The position numbers and the translations under genes were made by a program. Shown here in pieces: positions 1 through 13,880 of a stretch of DNA of 64,000 nt; position 1 is the stretch's first letter, and each line of letters begins with the position of its first letter. Under the pieces are notes generated by a model. The model worked only from the letters and a program-made list of their open reading frames with translations. It was not told where the DNA came from and ran no database searches. This DNA comes from Atopsyche davidsoni (lineage: Eukaryota > Arthropoda > Insecta > Trichoptera > Hydrobiosidae), in NCBI GenBank assembly GCA_022113835.1, contig JAILWY010000014.1, positions 4,279,501 through 4,343,500 on the forward strand. The letters are read 5' to 3'.

Positions 1-179
1 AAGCCTAAACAAATAATACAAATATACCATAAATGTTTACTTATCCCTTGTTCCATGCTAAAAATCTTTAATCTTATAATTCTATTTATAATTGTTATTG
101 TAATTGTTATTTGTCTATTGTTATTGTTATTTGAATAGTTTAATATTGAACAATCTACGAATGGCTTCTTTACCATTAT

Positions 180-490
180 TGTAGAATTTCTTAACGGCAT
201 TTCCCCTGCGTTCCCCGACAGCCGGATTCATTTCTAAACGCCCCGCAAGCATCGGCCGTGGGCGGAAAGGGGAAAGTGCAAACACTTTAAAAATCTCGCC
301 GTTCATTTCGAGAGCCGTTTACAAAGAAAAGTTTATTGGAGCCATGCTTAATTAAAAAAAATCAACGAGCCCGGAGGCCGCCCGGAGGCCGCCCGGAGGC
401 CGCTCAGAGGCCGCCAGGAGACCGCCCGCCTGACAGCGCCTCGAGGGCCGGCGACCAGCCAATAACCGCGAGGGACCGAAGTGGTTTCAA
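180..490. repeat. GC-rich island with 11-bp tandem repeat
   Basis: This is a GC-rich patch in AT-rich DNA. From about 369 to 423 an 11-bp unit close to cccggaggccg is repeated about five times, the last copies diverged. The flanks contain GC-rich unique sequence. The ORF spanning it is Arg/Pro-rich because of the repeat, and I do not believe it is coding. It could be a CpG-rich promoter or enhancer, or just a minisatellite. Confidence 0.5.
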
Positions 491-2689
491 ATTAAAAACA
501 ACAATGAATATTTTTTCTGCGATCTTCAGATGTTTTTGATCGAATGTTTTTTTTCTGTTAAATGGTTTGAATTTTCGCCAATTTAAATTGAAATCTATTA
601 TTTTATTTGTTTTTTAAAAAAACTTAAAAATTAAACATTATACGTAAGCGTTTGATTGTAGCGTGTCACTTATTTGTTTGAAACGAAATTAACTGGTGGA
701 TATTTCGTCTTTTTACACAGTTAAAATTACCAAGTAAATAGTTTTTTTTTATTATAGGTTTTGAAACCACAAGTCTTTTATATATCTCATAGCCTTAAAA
801 ATCTTTAAATTAATTAATCAGTAGTCAATTTTATTTCGTTCCATAAGCAACGAAACAAATAAGTGACATGCTATATTATAATAAGAATAATATAATTTAT
901 ATGCATATTCGAACAAGCACATGTGTGAATCTAAAAAGAATTTTTTTTTTAACAAAACATAAAAACTTTCTTTTTGTTTTGATAAAACTGATAAGATATT
1001 CAAATTTAAGAAATGCTGTTTCAGTTTTTATGTGACTTAAAGAAATTTTATTTTTAAATATAACGAAGCGTCCCTGCCAAGATGTTTACTAAAGATAAGT
1101 AGGCTTATCCCGAAGATGCGAAAATTAATTAATAATGAGATATTGAGTAATTAATTATAGAACAAATATTATTTAACTTATTTGAGTTTGTTCTGTATGC
1201 AATTATCTATGTAAATTCACTATAATTTACTGCAGATATTAATTTTGATTTCGCGGCGGGGATTTCTCCTTTGATGGGCATAGTTTACCGGGAATATTTC
1301 AAAGTATTGATTCAAACATTCAAGTCAATTCCCAACAGTCAGCTCTCTAGTTTTGAAATTTAAGTTTGTTAATGCGCACGACATTAGAATATTCAATACC
1401 TGCCGAATCAAATGACTTAGTTTAATTTAAAATAAAGATTGAAAAAAAAAACAACATAATTTATACCGTGTAAAAATATTGTTAGTAATCGTTATCAAAT
1501 TAATTTAAAAAGTTTTTTTTTTCCAATATTTACTTTACTATAAATATATAAATATATTATATATAAAGACATGGGTAATCAAGCCTTCATTTCAGATTTA
1601 AAATATTACTATATAACGTGTTTAAGTGTCATATATATAAAAAAATAATTAACTATTATAAATTTTCATATTTTTGTATGGAAATACTATATATACTATC
1701 GTCTGTATAAACAATTCACACAACATTATAACTATTACACATAAAATTTTCTATTTTGTATTCTTGCTTATGTTGTTTTTTTATGAGATGAAATGCTTTC
1801 TTTCAAAAGTTAAAGTTAAATAAAGACAGGAAATTCGCCATTGAAAAATATTTTTTTCCATTTCTTTTCCCTTTGTGAATTTTTCTCTTAAGAAATATAA
1901 AATAAATATTTAAACACCAAAATTTTAATTTCGTCAATCCTTTTTTAAATACAAGATAAATAAAATAAATAAAAACCCACTTGTGCTTTCTGGTCCATTT
2001 ACCCCTAAAGAAGTGAAATCACATCCCTCCGAGCACTCTTTTGCATTATGTATGGGCCTTTTTCAGGAGCCTTGGTCCATTGGTGCCTCCTTTTTAACCT
2101 TTACAAGCCTGGTGACATACAGGCCAGTCCTTCGGGTAATTTCGTTAATTAAAGGAAAACAGCAAGGTTTTTCAGAGCAGGAAGCAGTAAGCCCATAATC
2201 AGTATATTTATTCAGAGATGTGTACACATTACACACCTATGTGTATTTGGGTTCATTCAAAACCGTTTTCTTCCTAACTTGTCGCTTTTTAAATAATATA
2301 TATTATTTTTCATAAACAAATCTAAATATAATATTATAAAGGCACTTCTTATTTTTAAAATGTATTTTTATTTTCAATTAAAATTTTGATTCATTTTTTT
2401 TTTAAATCGGTCATGAGACCATTGTTGCCTCTTTATCGAGAATATCCTAGTGCTGCTCTTAATATAAAATCCAAGGTTTTTTCCTCGAAAGACATCCAAG
2501 TTCAGGCAATCAGAGATAGAAACCTATTTGGAGAAAAAAAAGCAGCGGCAATGTATATATATAAATTTTATATTACCTTTTTGATCACACGCAACGCATT
2601 TTTTTGTTATTGTAATATTTACATCTAAGATTGCATCATTTGGCTATGGTGAAAGAGTTTAAATGTAATATAATATGAATATTGTCTAT

Positions 2690-2970
2690 CTCAAGCATCC
2701 TTCTGGTCTGTCTCAGTGCTATCTTTTCAAGTTAACAAAAAAGCAGCGAGGAAGCGAGAGTGTTCCAGAAATAGAACGCTCGGCCTGAAGGCAGCCATGA
2801 AAAAACCTGAAGAGCTGAAAGAAGGGGTCGGTTCGGTGCTGTAGCTCTGGCCTCGTTAGATTAATTAGCTACGAGGGACCTTCCCTGCGTCCCCTCCGAG
2901 GTGCACCTGACAAATCACGGCCGTTATAAAACACCCCACTCAGGTGTGAGCGCTAATCCAAGGTAAAACC
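2690..2970. promoter_or_regulatory. Candidate conserved regulatory island
   Basis: This complex-sequence, GC-richer island is flanked by simple A/T DNA. It contains a homeodomain-type TAATTA core, E-box cores (cacctg and caggtg) about 40 bp apart, and a TTATAAAA-like stretch. No long open frame crosses it. I infer an enhancer-like element from composition and motif clustering only; conservation was not tested. Confidence 0.25.
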
Positions 2971-4522
2971 TTCTAAAAAAATACACAGGTATTGAGATTC
3001 CACACTATCCCTTTCGAAAAAAAAAATGACTGTACCTTTAACAGAATTTATTTTTATTTGGTTTGAATATAACCTTATAGAAGATAAATCAATAATTAAA
3101 TAAATTACAATTAAATAAAATAGCCCTGATATATAATCCGTATTAAATTTACTGAATTCAGTACTTTTATATCATTGTTGATGATCCAAATTATGATATT
3201 TTTATGAGTACAAGGTGGAAATTGATTCTTACCTTTAAGGTATTATCTTCATCATCTTCAATTATCAATTAACTCATTTTTTTTGTTAATTAACTACATC
3301 AAGTATATGTGCTTTAACCATTAAAGTTGTAATTTGCTCGCATTTTAAATATAAATATTAAGAAATATATAACTATAATTCAAAGTTAAACAAGCAAGAA
3401 ACAAGTATGGGCGCGCCTTAATTAAATTTACAAATATAAAAAATAATGGTTTTATTTTCTCAGTTATGAAAAGTTTAAATAAAATTTATATTTTTTTTTT
3501 TATTAAAAAGTATATAGAAGAAACTTGCTCAATGATCTTGAAATCAAAAGCTATGATAATGTTTTCTTAAGTTTAAGATATCATCAGCGGATGAGTTTAT
3601 TTTAAACTAATTTCATTTGTATTTCAAAATGACCATGTATAGGTTAATAATCATTTTGAATGTTCTAGATAAATTGTTTTATAAAATGGATTATTTGATA
3701 TTGTGGTGATTAATTTAAAATCATAACAAAATTTGAGACTCTTGAAAAAAGCCTTTGAACACTACACGTAATATTATGCAAAATATTCAGAGCTTTAAGA
3801 TTTTAATAGTCAGTCAGTTTAATGTATGTTTTCCATATTAATGGCATTATGGACAAAACGCATCCTAAAAATTTAACTTTGTTTAATATTAAGCACGTAA
3901 ATATAGAAATTTTAATCATAAAAGATTATTTCATGATCGCAGAAAAAGTGTTTTAAAAATGAAATAACCTGGGATTTATAATTGATATTTTCAAAATATT
4001 TTTAACCGTTACAAATGATCACTTCAAAATTCAGAAGCGAATATAAGGTTTTTAATGTTTAGACAAATTCTAAAAATAAAATTGGTTATTTAAGTAATAA
4101 CTAAGCCAATTTTAATGAGGTAAATAATAAATATGTTACATGCACAGAGATGTCGTATTTCTGTTCGAGAAATAGTCGGACACCGCGGACTCTTCAAAAT
4201 GTAGATTACAAAGATAATCGCCATTTTTCGCAGAGTGCGAAAAATGAGGTGGAAGTTTATAATTAATTATAGATGTTTAATGTGTACCTTTTAAATTATC
4301 ATACCATTTAGTTACCACTCGAAATCAAATAGAAAGTAGGGTCAAATTAATTCTCCCAACCAATATTTGAAGCATTTATTTCAGTTGCCTTTATTAATAG
4401 TTATAATTGAATGAATCTGATATTATTTGCTTCCAATGAAGGAACAAATCTATTCAATAACGTTAATTAAATGAGTCGACAGTTAATTTTTCAATATTTT
4501 AAATAAAATAAAATATAACAAT

Positions 4523-4560
4523 GGAATTCTACCAAGTACTCTTTGTCAAAAATATTGATT
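4523..4560. repeat. Dispersed repeat block (partial copy)
   Basis: This is a diverged copy of the gaattccaccaagtactctct block followed by a tcaaaaatattgatt tail. The block is shared with 8683-8720, 43863-43902 and 45360-45402. The hairpin part of the element is absent here. Confidence 0.5.
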
Positions 4561-6086
4561 ATTTAACTAATGTTTCCTGAAAAGTTTTCATAAAAGTTCT
4601 CAATACACACAAACCTTTACCGTTTTTAAACTAAATTAGGTGCAATGCAGCGGAACGTAATAAATAAATCACGACTTCAAAACATAAGTTAACTTTTATT
4701 TATCTCGCAAACATATATCTGAAAAATACTATAGTACCTTTAGCTGCCAAAACCCATTTTATTTGCTTAGTTTTTTCAGCTTTTGTACGCCACATATCTT
4801 TTTCTATACTTTTAGTGCAAAGTTTCATATGGGGATATATATGTTGGACAGTTGCCAAATTCCAAATATGTTATTTATGATCGTTTTTTTCTCTTAAAAG
4901 CAAAAAGATATTCTAAATATTGCTGTCAGTAATGTAACAGATAGAATGGTAACCTTAAATCGATTTAGATACTACTCATAGCCAAGTAGAAATAAACTAA
5001 ATACTCATTTATCTTTGAGTATAAAAAGATTCAGGGGTGCGTGACAAATAAACAATTTCCATTCAGTTCACCCAATAATTAGATAAAATGCATTTTAAGA
5101 GCTTCATTACGTGATCACGCGTTGAATACTAATTTAATAGGTAATATCATGTCTCAAAATAATATTTAATTTAATTTGAAATGATTTAGTTTTATTAAAT
5201 GATGAATTATTTTTTAGGTATTCAGTTATATAAACGTGTTAAAAACTACTGATTATTTACATTGTGATAGTGAAAGCTGTTACGGCCCACAGGCATTGCG
5301 ATATCGCAAGCAAGTAAAATTAATTTAATCCTTAAATGTAACGACTTGAATTCTTAGTCACTTACATTAGATGCGAAGACTAATACTGGTCGATGCACGT
5401 TTTTTAGAGCTATCAGTAAAAATTGGGACAAATTTTGATTTTTTAACTAACTGGTTATGACTCCTGATATTGACCGAAAAATTTAATTTCCACCTATGAA
5501 GATGAATCATAAAATTACGTATTTTATCAAGTTATTGAACAAAAAGTAATAAAGAAATCATTAAACATTTTCCCACCATAACAAACCACAAAAACGTGAA
5601 TGAGAATTTAATATTTAGACATGAGAAACGTGTGGTCGCAGGGCGTGTTCTCCTTGACCTCGACTCGGGACTTCATCCTTCAAACCACACCTGCAGTTTT
5701 ACAAGCTTTCCACACTCTTTTCACAGAAAGTTGCACCTTCACGACCGAATGAAAAACATGCCATATATTAATATGATAACCCACATTGTTGTAATTTCTG
5801 CCCTTAAACTACTACATCAGGAAATGCTCATTTATATGAAAGTTTCATTGATTGTAAAACACAAAAGATTTTTTTCAAATTTATTTCACATGTCGGAAAA
5901 TCTGATCAAAAAGCCAATAAACCATACTACGCTGTAAAAGAATTGGCGCACACAGATAAGGTAAATGAATAGTTTGAATCAAATCAACGATAGTTTATTA
6001 TATACAAGAATTAACTTAAAATATAAATGATATGTGTTTTTTTATGGTTTTACATGCTTTTGAAATCAGAATTATTATTTTTAGTA

Positions 6087-6200
6087 GAATTGAAAAACCT
6101 CCACTCTAACACGGCTTTGAACCCGGGGCATCTTAATGTAAGCATGTGTTGTACATACAGTATAGAATGTGAAATTCACTAGACTACAAGACGATTGAGC
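6087..6200 (-). repeat. tRNA-like / SINE head remnant
   Basis: Read on the minus strand, this stretch has a box-A-like segment (tgtagtctagtgaattt) followed about 60 bases later by a box-B-like segment (gggttcaaagcc), the spacing of a pol III internal promoter. The T-stem pairs poorly and no sound anticodon arm forms, so it is not a functional tRNA. A decayed tRNA-derived SINE head is the most likely reading. Confidence 0.35.
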
Positions 6201-8141
6201 TTATATTGTCAAACAAAGTTAAGAAGTGAAGTTACGAACCTTCTCCCTGTGCCATAAAACTGTTACCCTTTCAATATTTGATAGCATATACGACGTTTGA
6301 CGTTGGTTTAATATATTTTCAATCAAAACATTTAATTTGCGGAATATTTGAGCGATAAATTATTTTAACATAAAAAAAGTAAAGAAAACTTACTTAAAGT
6401 AAAAATTATTGAAAAAAAAGCTCGGAGTTGATTCATTTTTTATTTTTAGAAAAGCTTTAAGCTCTGGCGCAGAATTTGAAATGAATATTTTTTAGCGATT
6501 TTCTACGGTTATGCTTTTATAGTGGAATCAGAAAGAATTCCAACAGTTTTCGCAGCAATGATAATATTTTCATTTTCTTTTTTTGCCGCGAAATTAAAAA
6601 AGTATTATTTAAACATAACTGTGAGTTTATAAAGCGAAGAACTATTTTATTTTCATTTCTAAATTTTCAAACTCACAAAAAATACTTCGCTTTCAATGTT
6701 GTTATTTTATAACCATGGCCAAAAAATCCACTCTTCATACAAAACCAAGCCCTTTTTATTTAATAAATATAAACACCTAAATAACTTTGAACATTAAATA
6801 TGCGCTGCATTAAAACTTTGCAATTTCTATTATATTACTATATCCGCACATCGAACGCACTGCCCCGAATGCATGGACAAATTCTTGAGATAAAACTAGT
6901 ATAATTTCAGCAGCTTACTGGGTTATTATACCTATATTGGATAAAATTCAAGTAAATACGGAATCTCACATTTTATAGATAACTTCTAATTCCTATTTTT
7001 TGTGCCAGGGGAAATTATTATTTTATAAGATTTTATAATTATTTGTGAGTAGATATGTCTGGGTCCTTTGAAGACTCATACAACCGATTTACAAGTGTTT
7101 CTCAGCTGTTGAGTTCGCGGCTTGTCTGTGCTCGCTGCCTCCCCGGTGATGTGCCTTGCGGTCTGGCCGATCAATGTTCGTTTCGGGGCATCCTTTGTAC
7201 TGGTCTTTATAAATCCCGTCTAATTCCAGAGAAAATCTTATCTTGAGAGGCCGCAAGCCTTCTAGATCGCATTATGAGATAACGACTGTATACTCCGAAC
7301 ATCGGCAGAAGATCATCTTCACCAACACACACGGCCCCGCGACCCGAAATAACATAACATAGAGATTATTTAACTGTGTACTTTGCTATGGATCTACTAA
7401 TCATAACTTCATAAGCCGATTTTCTTCTTATAAATACATTTTCTCATTAGTGATCGAAGCGTAAGCTCGGGTTGCATTTAGATTTAAACAACCAATAGAG
7501 GTTATAATTATATTAAGACAGAACACGGCTTCAAATGCAAGAGAATTGATAACAATATAATGTATTCAATATTTTTGACAAAAAGTACATGTGTAATTAC
7601 TTTATGATATTTCAATAAATGAATTGTTTTTGATGATTTCTACATTTTGTGGAAAATGACTACAATATTTCAAAAAATATGCAAATAAAAAGTATAAATC
7701 ATAAACCAATACGAATTGAGAAATATTAAAAATTACTTATAAGACTTATTGTGTTAACAATATATTTTATCTAAAAAATATATTTTATCATATTGGAGAT
7801 GAATCATGATACTGCAGTTTTATTTTTAAATATAATTTGAATCAAATTTAATTCGTCAATGTCGTGCGATAGACATAACTGATGTTGCAAATCAAAATAG
7901 CAATGTGTGGTACCTCGAAATCGAAGTTTGACGTATTTAAAGGAATAAGTTGAACATTCGTATTTCAATGGGTTTTTAAAACAAGAGCATGTTTTGTGCA
8001 TTTTTTCATTTGAAAAGATTTGTATAAAGTTAAAATCTTACTTTGAGTGTTTTTTTTGTCACAGGTACTTTAACTAATAATTTTAACCCAAAATTTCTCG
8101 TTCCAATATTAACGAAAGAGCAATGTAAAACTGGACTTCAG

Positions 8142-8366
8142 TTAATATAAACCAAACTTTATATTACTAAAGCTCTCATATATGTACATCGTGTCCCTAT
8201 TGAACGTTATCTGCGGTGGTTTAAATTCAAACTCAGGCACTTTATTCAAAATCATATTAAGAAGTTGACTATTAACTTCCTCCGGTTTCGATATTACGAC
8301 ATTAATTTTAAATTCTATAGAACCTATGTCATAAAATAGCACCTTGATAATATTTATGGCTTGCAA
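8142..8366 (-). other. Orphan coding-like open frame, unknown
   Basis: A minus-strand frame of about 74 codons ends in TAA at 8142. Unlike neighbouring AT-rich ORFs it has balanced amino-acid use, with segments such as PEEVNSQLLNMILNKVPEF and FKPPQITFNRD. It opens directly after a TGA, at a TTG rather than an ATG, so if real it would be an internal or last exon. A weak acceptor (gcaag) could start it at about 8357. I do not recognise the family. It may also be a relic of a gene or transposon. Confidence 0.25.
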
Positions 8367-8576
8367 TCACAGCTACTATGAATATTTCTAATTTAAAGTA
8401 AGTTTTATAGTATTTTATATTATATCAAATTATTTGTTGATTTTTTTTCAAATGCATGAATTTAAAATTTATATTTAAAATTAAAACTTTTTCTTGTGCT
8501 TAAATATCGATGCGAAAAATTATTCTGATAAGACTTACTTTGTATCCTTATTTTTTGCAACAATCAATAACTCTTT

Positions 8577-8720
8577 TTTCCACACGTTCGTTTTTATTTG
8601 TACAAATAAAATGATAAATTTAAAAAAAATAAAAACGAACATGTGGAAAATCACTCAAGTATTTTTTTTTTAAATATTTAAATGGAATTCCACCAAGTAC
8701 TCTCTATATTAAAAATATTG
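8577..8720. repeat. Dispersed hairpin repeat, copy 1
   Basis: Arms of 24 bp (8577-8600 and 8627-8650) pair with one mismatch around a 26-nt loop. The right arm runs on into aatcactcaagtatttt and then gaattccaccaagtactctct. The same ordered blocks occur at 45243-45402, and single blocks occur at 4523, 43863 and 63745. This is a repeat family whose left side differs between copies. Confidence 0.6.
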
Positions 8721-9989
8721 AATTTCTAAAATACTTTGGCACTTTGTAGGAAAGATATGTCTAGTGAAGTTTTAAAGATCTCAAAGACCCATATATTTTT
8801 GTCTTATTTTCTATGGTGTTTGATACCTTTTCACAAACATTTATTACCCGATTAGTAGATAGGTATAATAGGTATTAATTATAGGAATAATAGGTGGTAA
8901 TAGGTATTGCTAACTTACAGTGAAGTTCCGGGTATAAATTCTATGTAGAGATAAAATATTTTAAAAAATAATTAATTTTTATTCTTTCATTCCTAATGAA
9001 AAAATATACAATCTAGGATTATGTTTTGTTATGATTTATGTTCTGTTATTGATCATGCTTCTACAAAACGATATATGACAGTATCAAAGCTTTTGGTAAA
9101 GTTTGATACATACGAGTATTATATACAGAGCAGCTGTAATTCTTTTATTTAAATGAATTCTGTATTGCAAGTGACGTAAACTTCGAAGGAATTTCCTGTC
9201 CCTGTTTAGAACTTTGTGTGTGATTTACCCCCACAACCTATACGTGTATTTATCACTGTATAGAGTCCTTCAGTATTAGTCTACATAAATTAGGGGAGAT
9301 AATTGATTCGCTTCCCTTTGTCTGAGATTCTGGCGGTATATTACTAATATACGTACTAGGACAACCGAATCTGCTACACTAACAATAACTTACATTATAA
9401 CATATTCATCTTATGACTTTGTGTATATTTATATACACAAATAAATATATATTTAAAGTCTTTGCGTACGATTTAAAATGTAGTTAGGGAACAAAGTAAA
9501 ACGTAAGAATAATTTAGCCTTCAAGAAGTTAAAAGTAATGTTAGACGTTTATCATCTTATCTTGAATAAGAGATACTTTGTCACAGGTAATGATAAATGA
9601 TGATTCACAGATGTAACGTCATGCCATCCTTAACATTTTGTTTTCATTATTCTTCTCGAGGAAGATTCGCTTATCTTATTCGAAACATCGAAAAACATAA
9701 AGTCAAAAAACGACGAGACAGCACTTATTAAAGACTATTAGATCTCTAATTAATTCAGTTTTTTTAATTTAAGTTACACTATTATCTACAAGATACGATT
9801 GAAAGATTAACGAAAACAGTAATTTCCAAGCTCACATTGGGGTTTAAATAATATTTTTTCAACGGCCTACAGATTCTTCATTTGAATAACTCATGAAAAA
9901 GGAAGATGTCACTTTATTTATTTTGATGTATATTGTGACCAATTAAAATATTATAACTTAATCACAGATTTATCACCGTTTCTTGCAAG

Positions 9990-10330
9990 CCAATAAACGT
10001 ATTTCCCAGCTCGTTAACGATTGCCATCGTTGATCAGCCTTTTGAAAACCAGACTCAATTGTGTTAAATTGACTTTGGCTGCGCAGTTACTCAATTACAA
10101 TAGTGTCAGTATAAAGCTTATTGAGGCTCGAAACCCTTCCTATTCAACAGCAGGAAGCTAAATAATGTACTGGTGGTTCCGAGCAAACCTCCGCAGCGCG
10201 CATGTTATCCTGGTAACTCGTCTGCCCGCCGCTAATTTTAACTCTGCCAGTTAGCGCCCTTGTTGATTTGTATATCTCCACATTGAGGTTATGTTAGCTG
10301 CAATACATTATGTGCTATCTTAACTTGTAT
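9990..10330. promoter_or_regulatory. Candidate regulatory island
   Basis: About 300 bp of non-repetitive, GC-richer sequence lies between A/T-rich flanks, with CG-containing words near 10190-10255. No open frame of note crosses it. I infer a possible conserved non-coding element from composition alone. Confidence 0.2.
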
Positions 10331-10463
10331 CGTTACCGCAGCAGCTAACTCGCTATGAAGTTGACACTATTTAGTTTTGAATATGTAGTAAAGTTTGGCT
10401 TAATTAAAACCGTGTAGCTCGTGAACAATTTTTATTTCCTTGACAAATTGTTAAATATGTAGA

Positions 10464-10491
10464 AACCTAACCTAACCTAATCTAACCTAAG
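10464..10491. repeat. Short CCTAA (telomere-type) run
   Basis: Five near-perfect CCTAA units, one changed to tctaa, stand in tandem. The complementary strand reads TTAGG, the ancestral insect/arthropod telomere unit. It is too short to be a telomere. An interstitial telomeric-type microsatellite or chance repeat is likely. A two-unit run also occurs near 22815. Confidence 0.6.
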
Positions 10492-12479
10492 AACAAATCC
10501 GACGTTTTTCAATTCGTGCATTTAAGCCATTGACTAGTAGAAAAATGGTCTACTGATCTATAACCTTATCTTAAAATATCTAAAACAATAACCTGTATCC
10601 CTCACAAGCTCCCGGAAAACACTCTTTAGCATTTAAATGTCAAACTAAAATTAACTTTTTATATATTCTCATTGAATTTTTTCAAGTAGACGTTTTCTAC
10701 TCTGCCATGTTGTTTTAGTTAAAATATTTTCATATGAGAATCGCTAAGAGAATCAGTATTGAATCCGTTAATCATTTTAATGAATTAATCATTTAAATGG
10801 TTATCTTGTTTGGCAGACAATGTAAACTAGTTGACATAATTTTCGCATTTCTGAACAGTGTGTAAACGTATGATAAGTAGATTAGGTGGTGATTTAAAAT
10901 CTACTTGATTGAGAACTTAATTAAATAATGAGATAATAGGAAAAACGAAAAAAAATATGAAGACGACAAAGCTGTTTTTTGTCTTCTATTTTAAATTGTA
11001 GTTCTTCCAACGCAATTTAAGTCCACTTTTTACTCCAAAGTACTGCCTTCTGCTTCCAAAGCATCCAATTTTTGAAGTATTTATCTGTTTCTTCTCACAT
11101 TTTCTGCGATGTGCTGGTATGATTTCTCATTTTCATTTTACAGCTTACTCAATTTTTTATCTAACCGTTTGACCGTAAAATATCGCGAAACTTATTCAGT
11201 TTTGCTTCAAGCCTTTTCATCTAAAAATTCTCTTAACCAGAAGCAACAACCACGATGTGATTAAAAAAAACATGGGTCATAAATCAGCACCTAAAAATAA
11301 AAGAAACCCGTTTTGTTATTTAACTAAACAGGTACGTAGATATTCAGTTACGTTAATAGATTAATTACATTACAAAATAATACTTCCTTAATAATTGCAT
11401 TGTATTCAAATTATTTTTAAAATGAAAGAAGCTATAAAAATAATATTAAATAAGAAAAATATATAAAAATTAAAAAATATAACGTAGATTAGAAGAAAGT
11501 TACTTCCCTGCTTACACTTCCGTTTTGAAATAAAAACTGAAATTATTTGTATGCGATACTCGCGCCTTTCCGCGGTGTTGCCCTCGTACAAAAAAAAACT
11601 TAAGCCCGCGCGGTGTTAATTGGAAGCAGCAAAAAATAGCAACCCGTAGAGCTTGGAGCGCAGAACATGGCGGCCCAGCACAATATTTACCTTGTCGGAG
11701 TGCAGTTATTTTTGTAAATTTAAGTCCTCTGGAATTTTCACCCCGGAAATGTTAATCTGAGTTGTGATTCCAGAAAAATTTATGGATACTGATTTTTAGA
11801 TTTTTTAGTGTTACAAGTGCAACGTTTTTTTATTTTATTTTACTTAATAATTGTATTAATAACTAAAAAATTAATACTATCAGTAACAGAGAAAACCATC
11901 CAGTTTTTAATGTCAAACCTTCACTGAGTATGAGGATTTTTTTCTTTTATAAATTTCAATCAAGACTTGTTAGTTTTATTTGTACTTTTAACTTGTCATG
12001 ACGGTTGAATAAATAAAACCAGTGAAACTGTTAGTACTCAATTAATTTTTAATCCGTGTATAAAAATTATTTTAGGCAATATCATTACTATTATAGGGAA
12101 AAATAATATTCTTATAAAATTAGTCACAAAGTCATGAATTACCTCTTAACAGTTTATACAACATATAAAATATTATAACAATCACATTTATACGTTTTAT
12201 AGTTTAAATTTCACATTTACGTCTGATTGGCCAAATATTTGGTCTTCAAAATATTTAATCTTTTATTCAACACTAATTATATCGCATGAAAAAACCCGTG
12301 ACGTTCGTTCGTTTTATGTTGTCTTCACAAAGTTTTAAAATTCTTAATAAATTTATTGGTAAAATAAAATACTCTCAAAAATAGTTACAACAAGTTAGTA
12401 ACCAAGCTTTCCATCCTTTACTTTGTTGTGTTGGCTAACATGATTGGAAAGTTATAATAAAGACGCGTTGTTAAAATAG

Positions 12480-12680
12480 CTGGAAAACAAGTTGATCCTC
12501 GGTGGTGTATCGGTTAATGGCAGCGAGCGACTCACCGCGCCTCATCACGTCCTCGCTTCTTTCTTGTTCTTTCTGGATCTCACCGAAGTTAGTTGGAAAC
12601 AGCCGCCGGCTGGCGTCACGTATTAGTGCGATAGTTGATACCATCTTCCAAAATCGTATTCTTTTAACGATTTAACGCCA
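12480..12680 (-). other. GC-richer island with exon-like minus frame
   Basis: On the minus strand an open frame reads through RRLFPTNFGEIQKEQERSED and ends at a consensus splice donor (GCG|GTGAGTC) at about 12532. No convincing acceptor or partner exon was found. It may be a real small exon or a conserved non-coding element with a chance donor. I do not recognise the peptide. Confidence 0.2.
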
Positions 12681-13619
12681 AGACACACCTAGTTGGATAT
12701 TAAACCCAGTTATTAATACTTGCACCTGTATTCAGGGTTTGCAAATACTCTTTTGTGCTTTTTGTAAAACTTCACGAGCAGAAGACGACTACATAATCTC
12801 AGGTAATCTAAATCACACGACTATATAAACGAAGAAAGCTGCTATTGGTTTATACAAAAATAAATTAATGATTTAAATCTATCATAGACAATCTTGAAGG
12901 TACAGATTATAAAGTCTCCAGAATTATATTTATAGAAAAAACTTGGCATTCATGTCTATACCTCTTGAACGGTAAATAATCTGATCCATAAGATGGTTAA
13001 AGACTGGTATCGTTTTTTAAGCATCTACAGTTATAACTTTTTAAATAATCTATTTGCCTAGTACAGAGTACAGTTATACTCAATTTAAACTAATAACATG
13101 TATATTAAAATAGCTCCTGTAAGAAAAATAATATAAAAATATTTACACGTCTCACACTTAAAAAGCTTAAATTTTAGGTAACAACTAAATTTAAAATTCA
13201 AGTTCATAATTTATTACAAATTAAATGTTAAATGTTTAGTTGGATTAAAGAGCTACCAATTAATTAATTGGTTTTTTCTGAACACTTTTATTTTTAACTT
13301 GAATTATGTTTGAAGCCATCGTGTAATATAATTAAGAGTCGGTAAATAAAAAAACTGATTTAAAGTACTGTTTTTGAGTATAGATATTCAAATATGACCA
13401 AAATAATTGTCAAAATAAGGGTTGATATCTAATATGCTGATATTGATATAACAAAATACTTAAAATTAAAATTAAGTCTTGCTTTGGTGTTACAGCGAAT
13501 ATATATTCTATGATTATATTTGTTTTCAGCGAATAAAAAGCAAAGTCTTTAAAGGTTTGTATACTTCGTAAGTATTTTCTTATTTTAACTCAAACATCAA
13601 ATATTAAAATTCAATTAAC

Positions 13620-13880
13620 CGAGGCGGCACCCGCAGCGCAAGTATTCGACTTATCATTAGGGAAAGAAATAAGTACGAACCCTCAATATTGAATGCGAGT
13701 CGAGCGCGCCGTTGAACAAAAGAATAAATAATACAAAATGGCGCCAGCTGCAAAAATTCTAATTTAAAATTCTCCGATGAATTAAAAATCCCTCGCAGGT
13801 TGAAGAGCAGAATCTTAATTAATTTTTATCAGCCATATCGAATCACCTCGAGGGTAAATTAATGAGCACCCCGGCTTATA
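13620..13880. promoter_or_regulatory. Candidate regulatory island
   Basis: Complex, GC-richer sequence is interspersed with homeodomain-type cores (ttaattaa, attaatga) and a TTTTAT-type site. It has no open frame. The mix of AT-rich homeobox sites and GC-rich words resembles developmental enhancers, but this is composition-based inference. Confidence 0.25.

Noticed and set aside
10464..10491. True telomere or chromosome end
   Set aside because: Only five CCTAA units, imperfect and flanked on both sides by ordinary AT-rich sequence.
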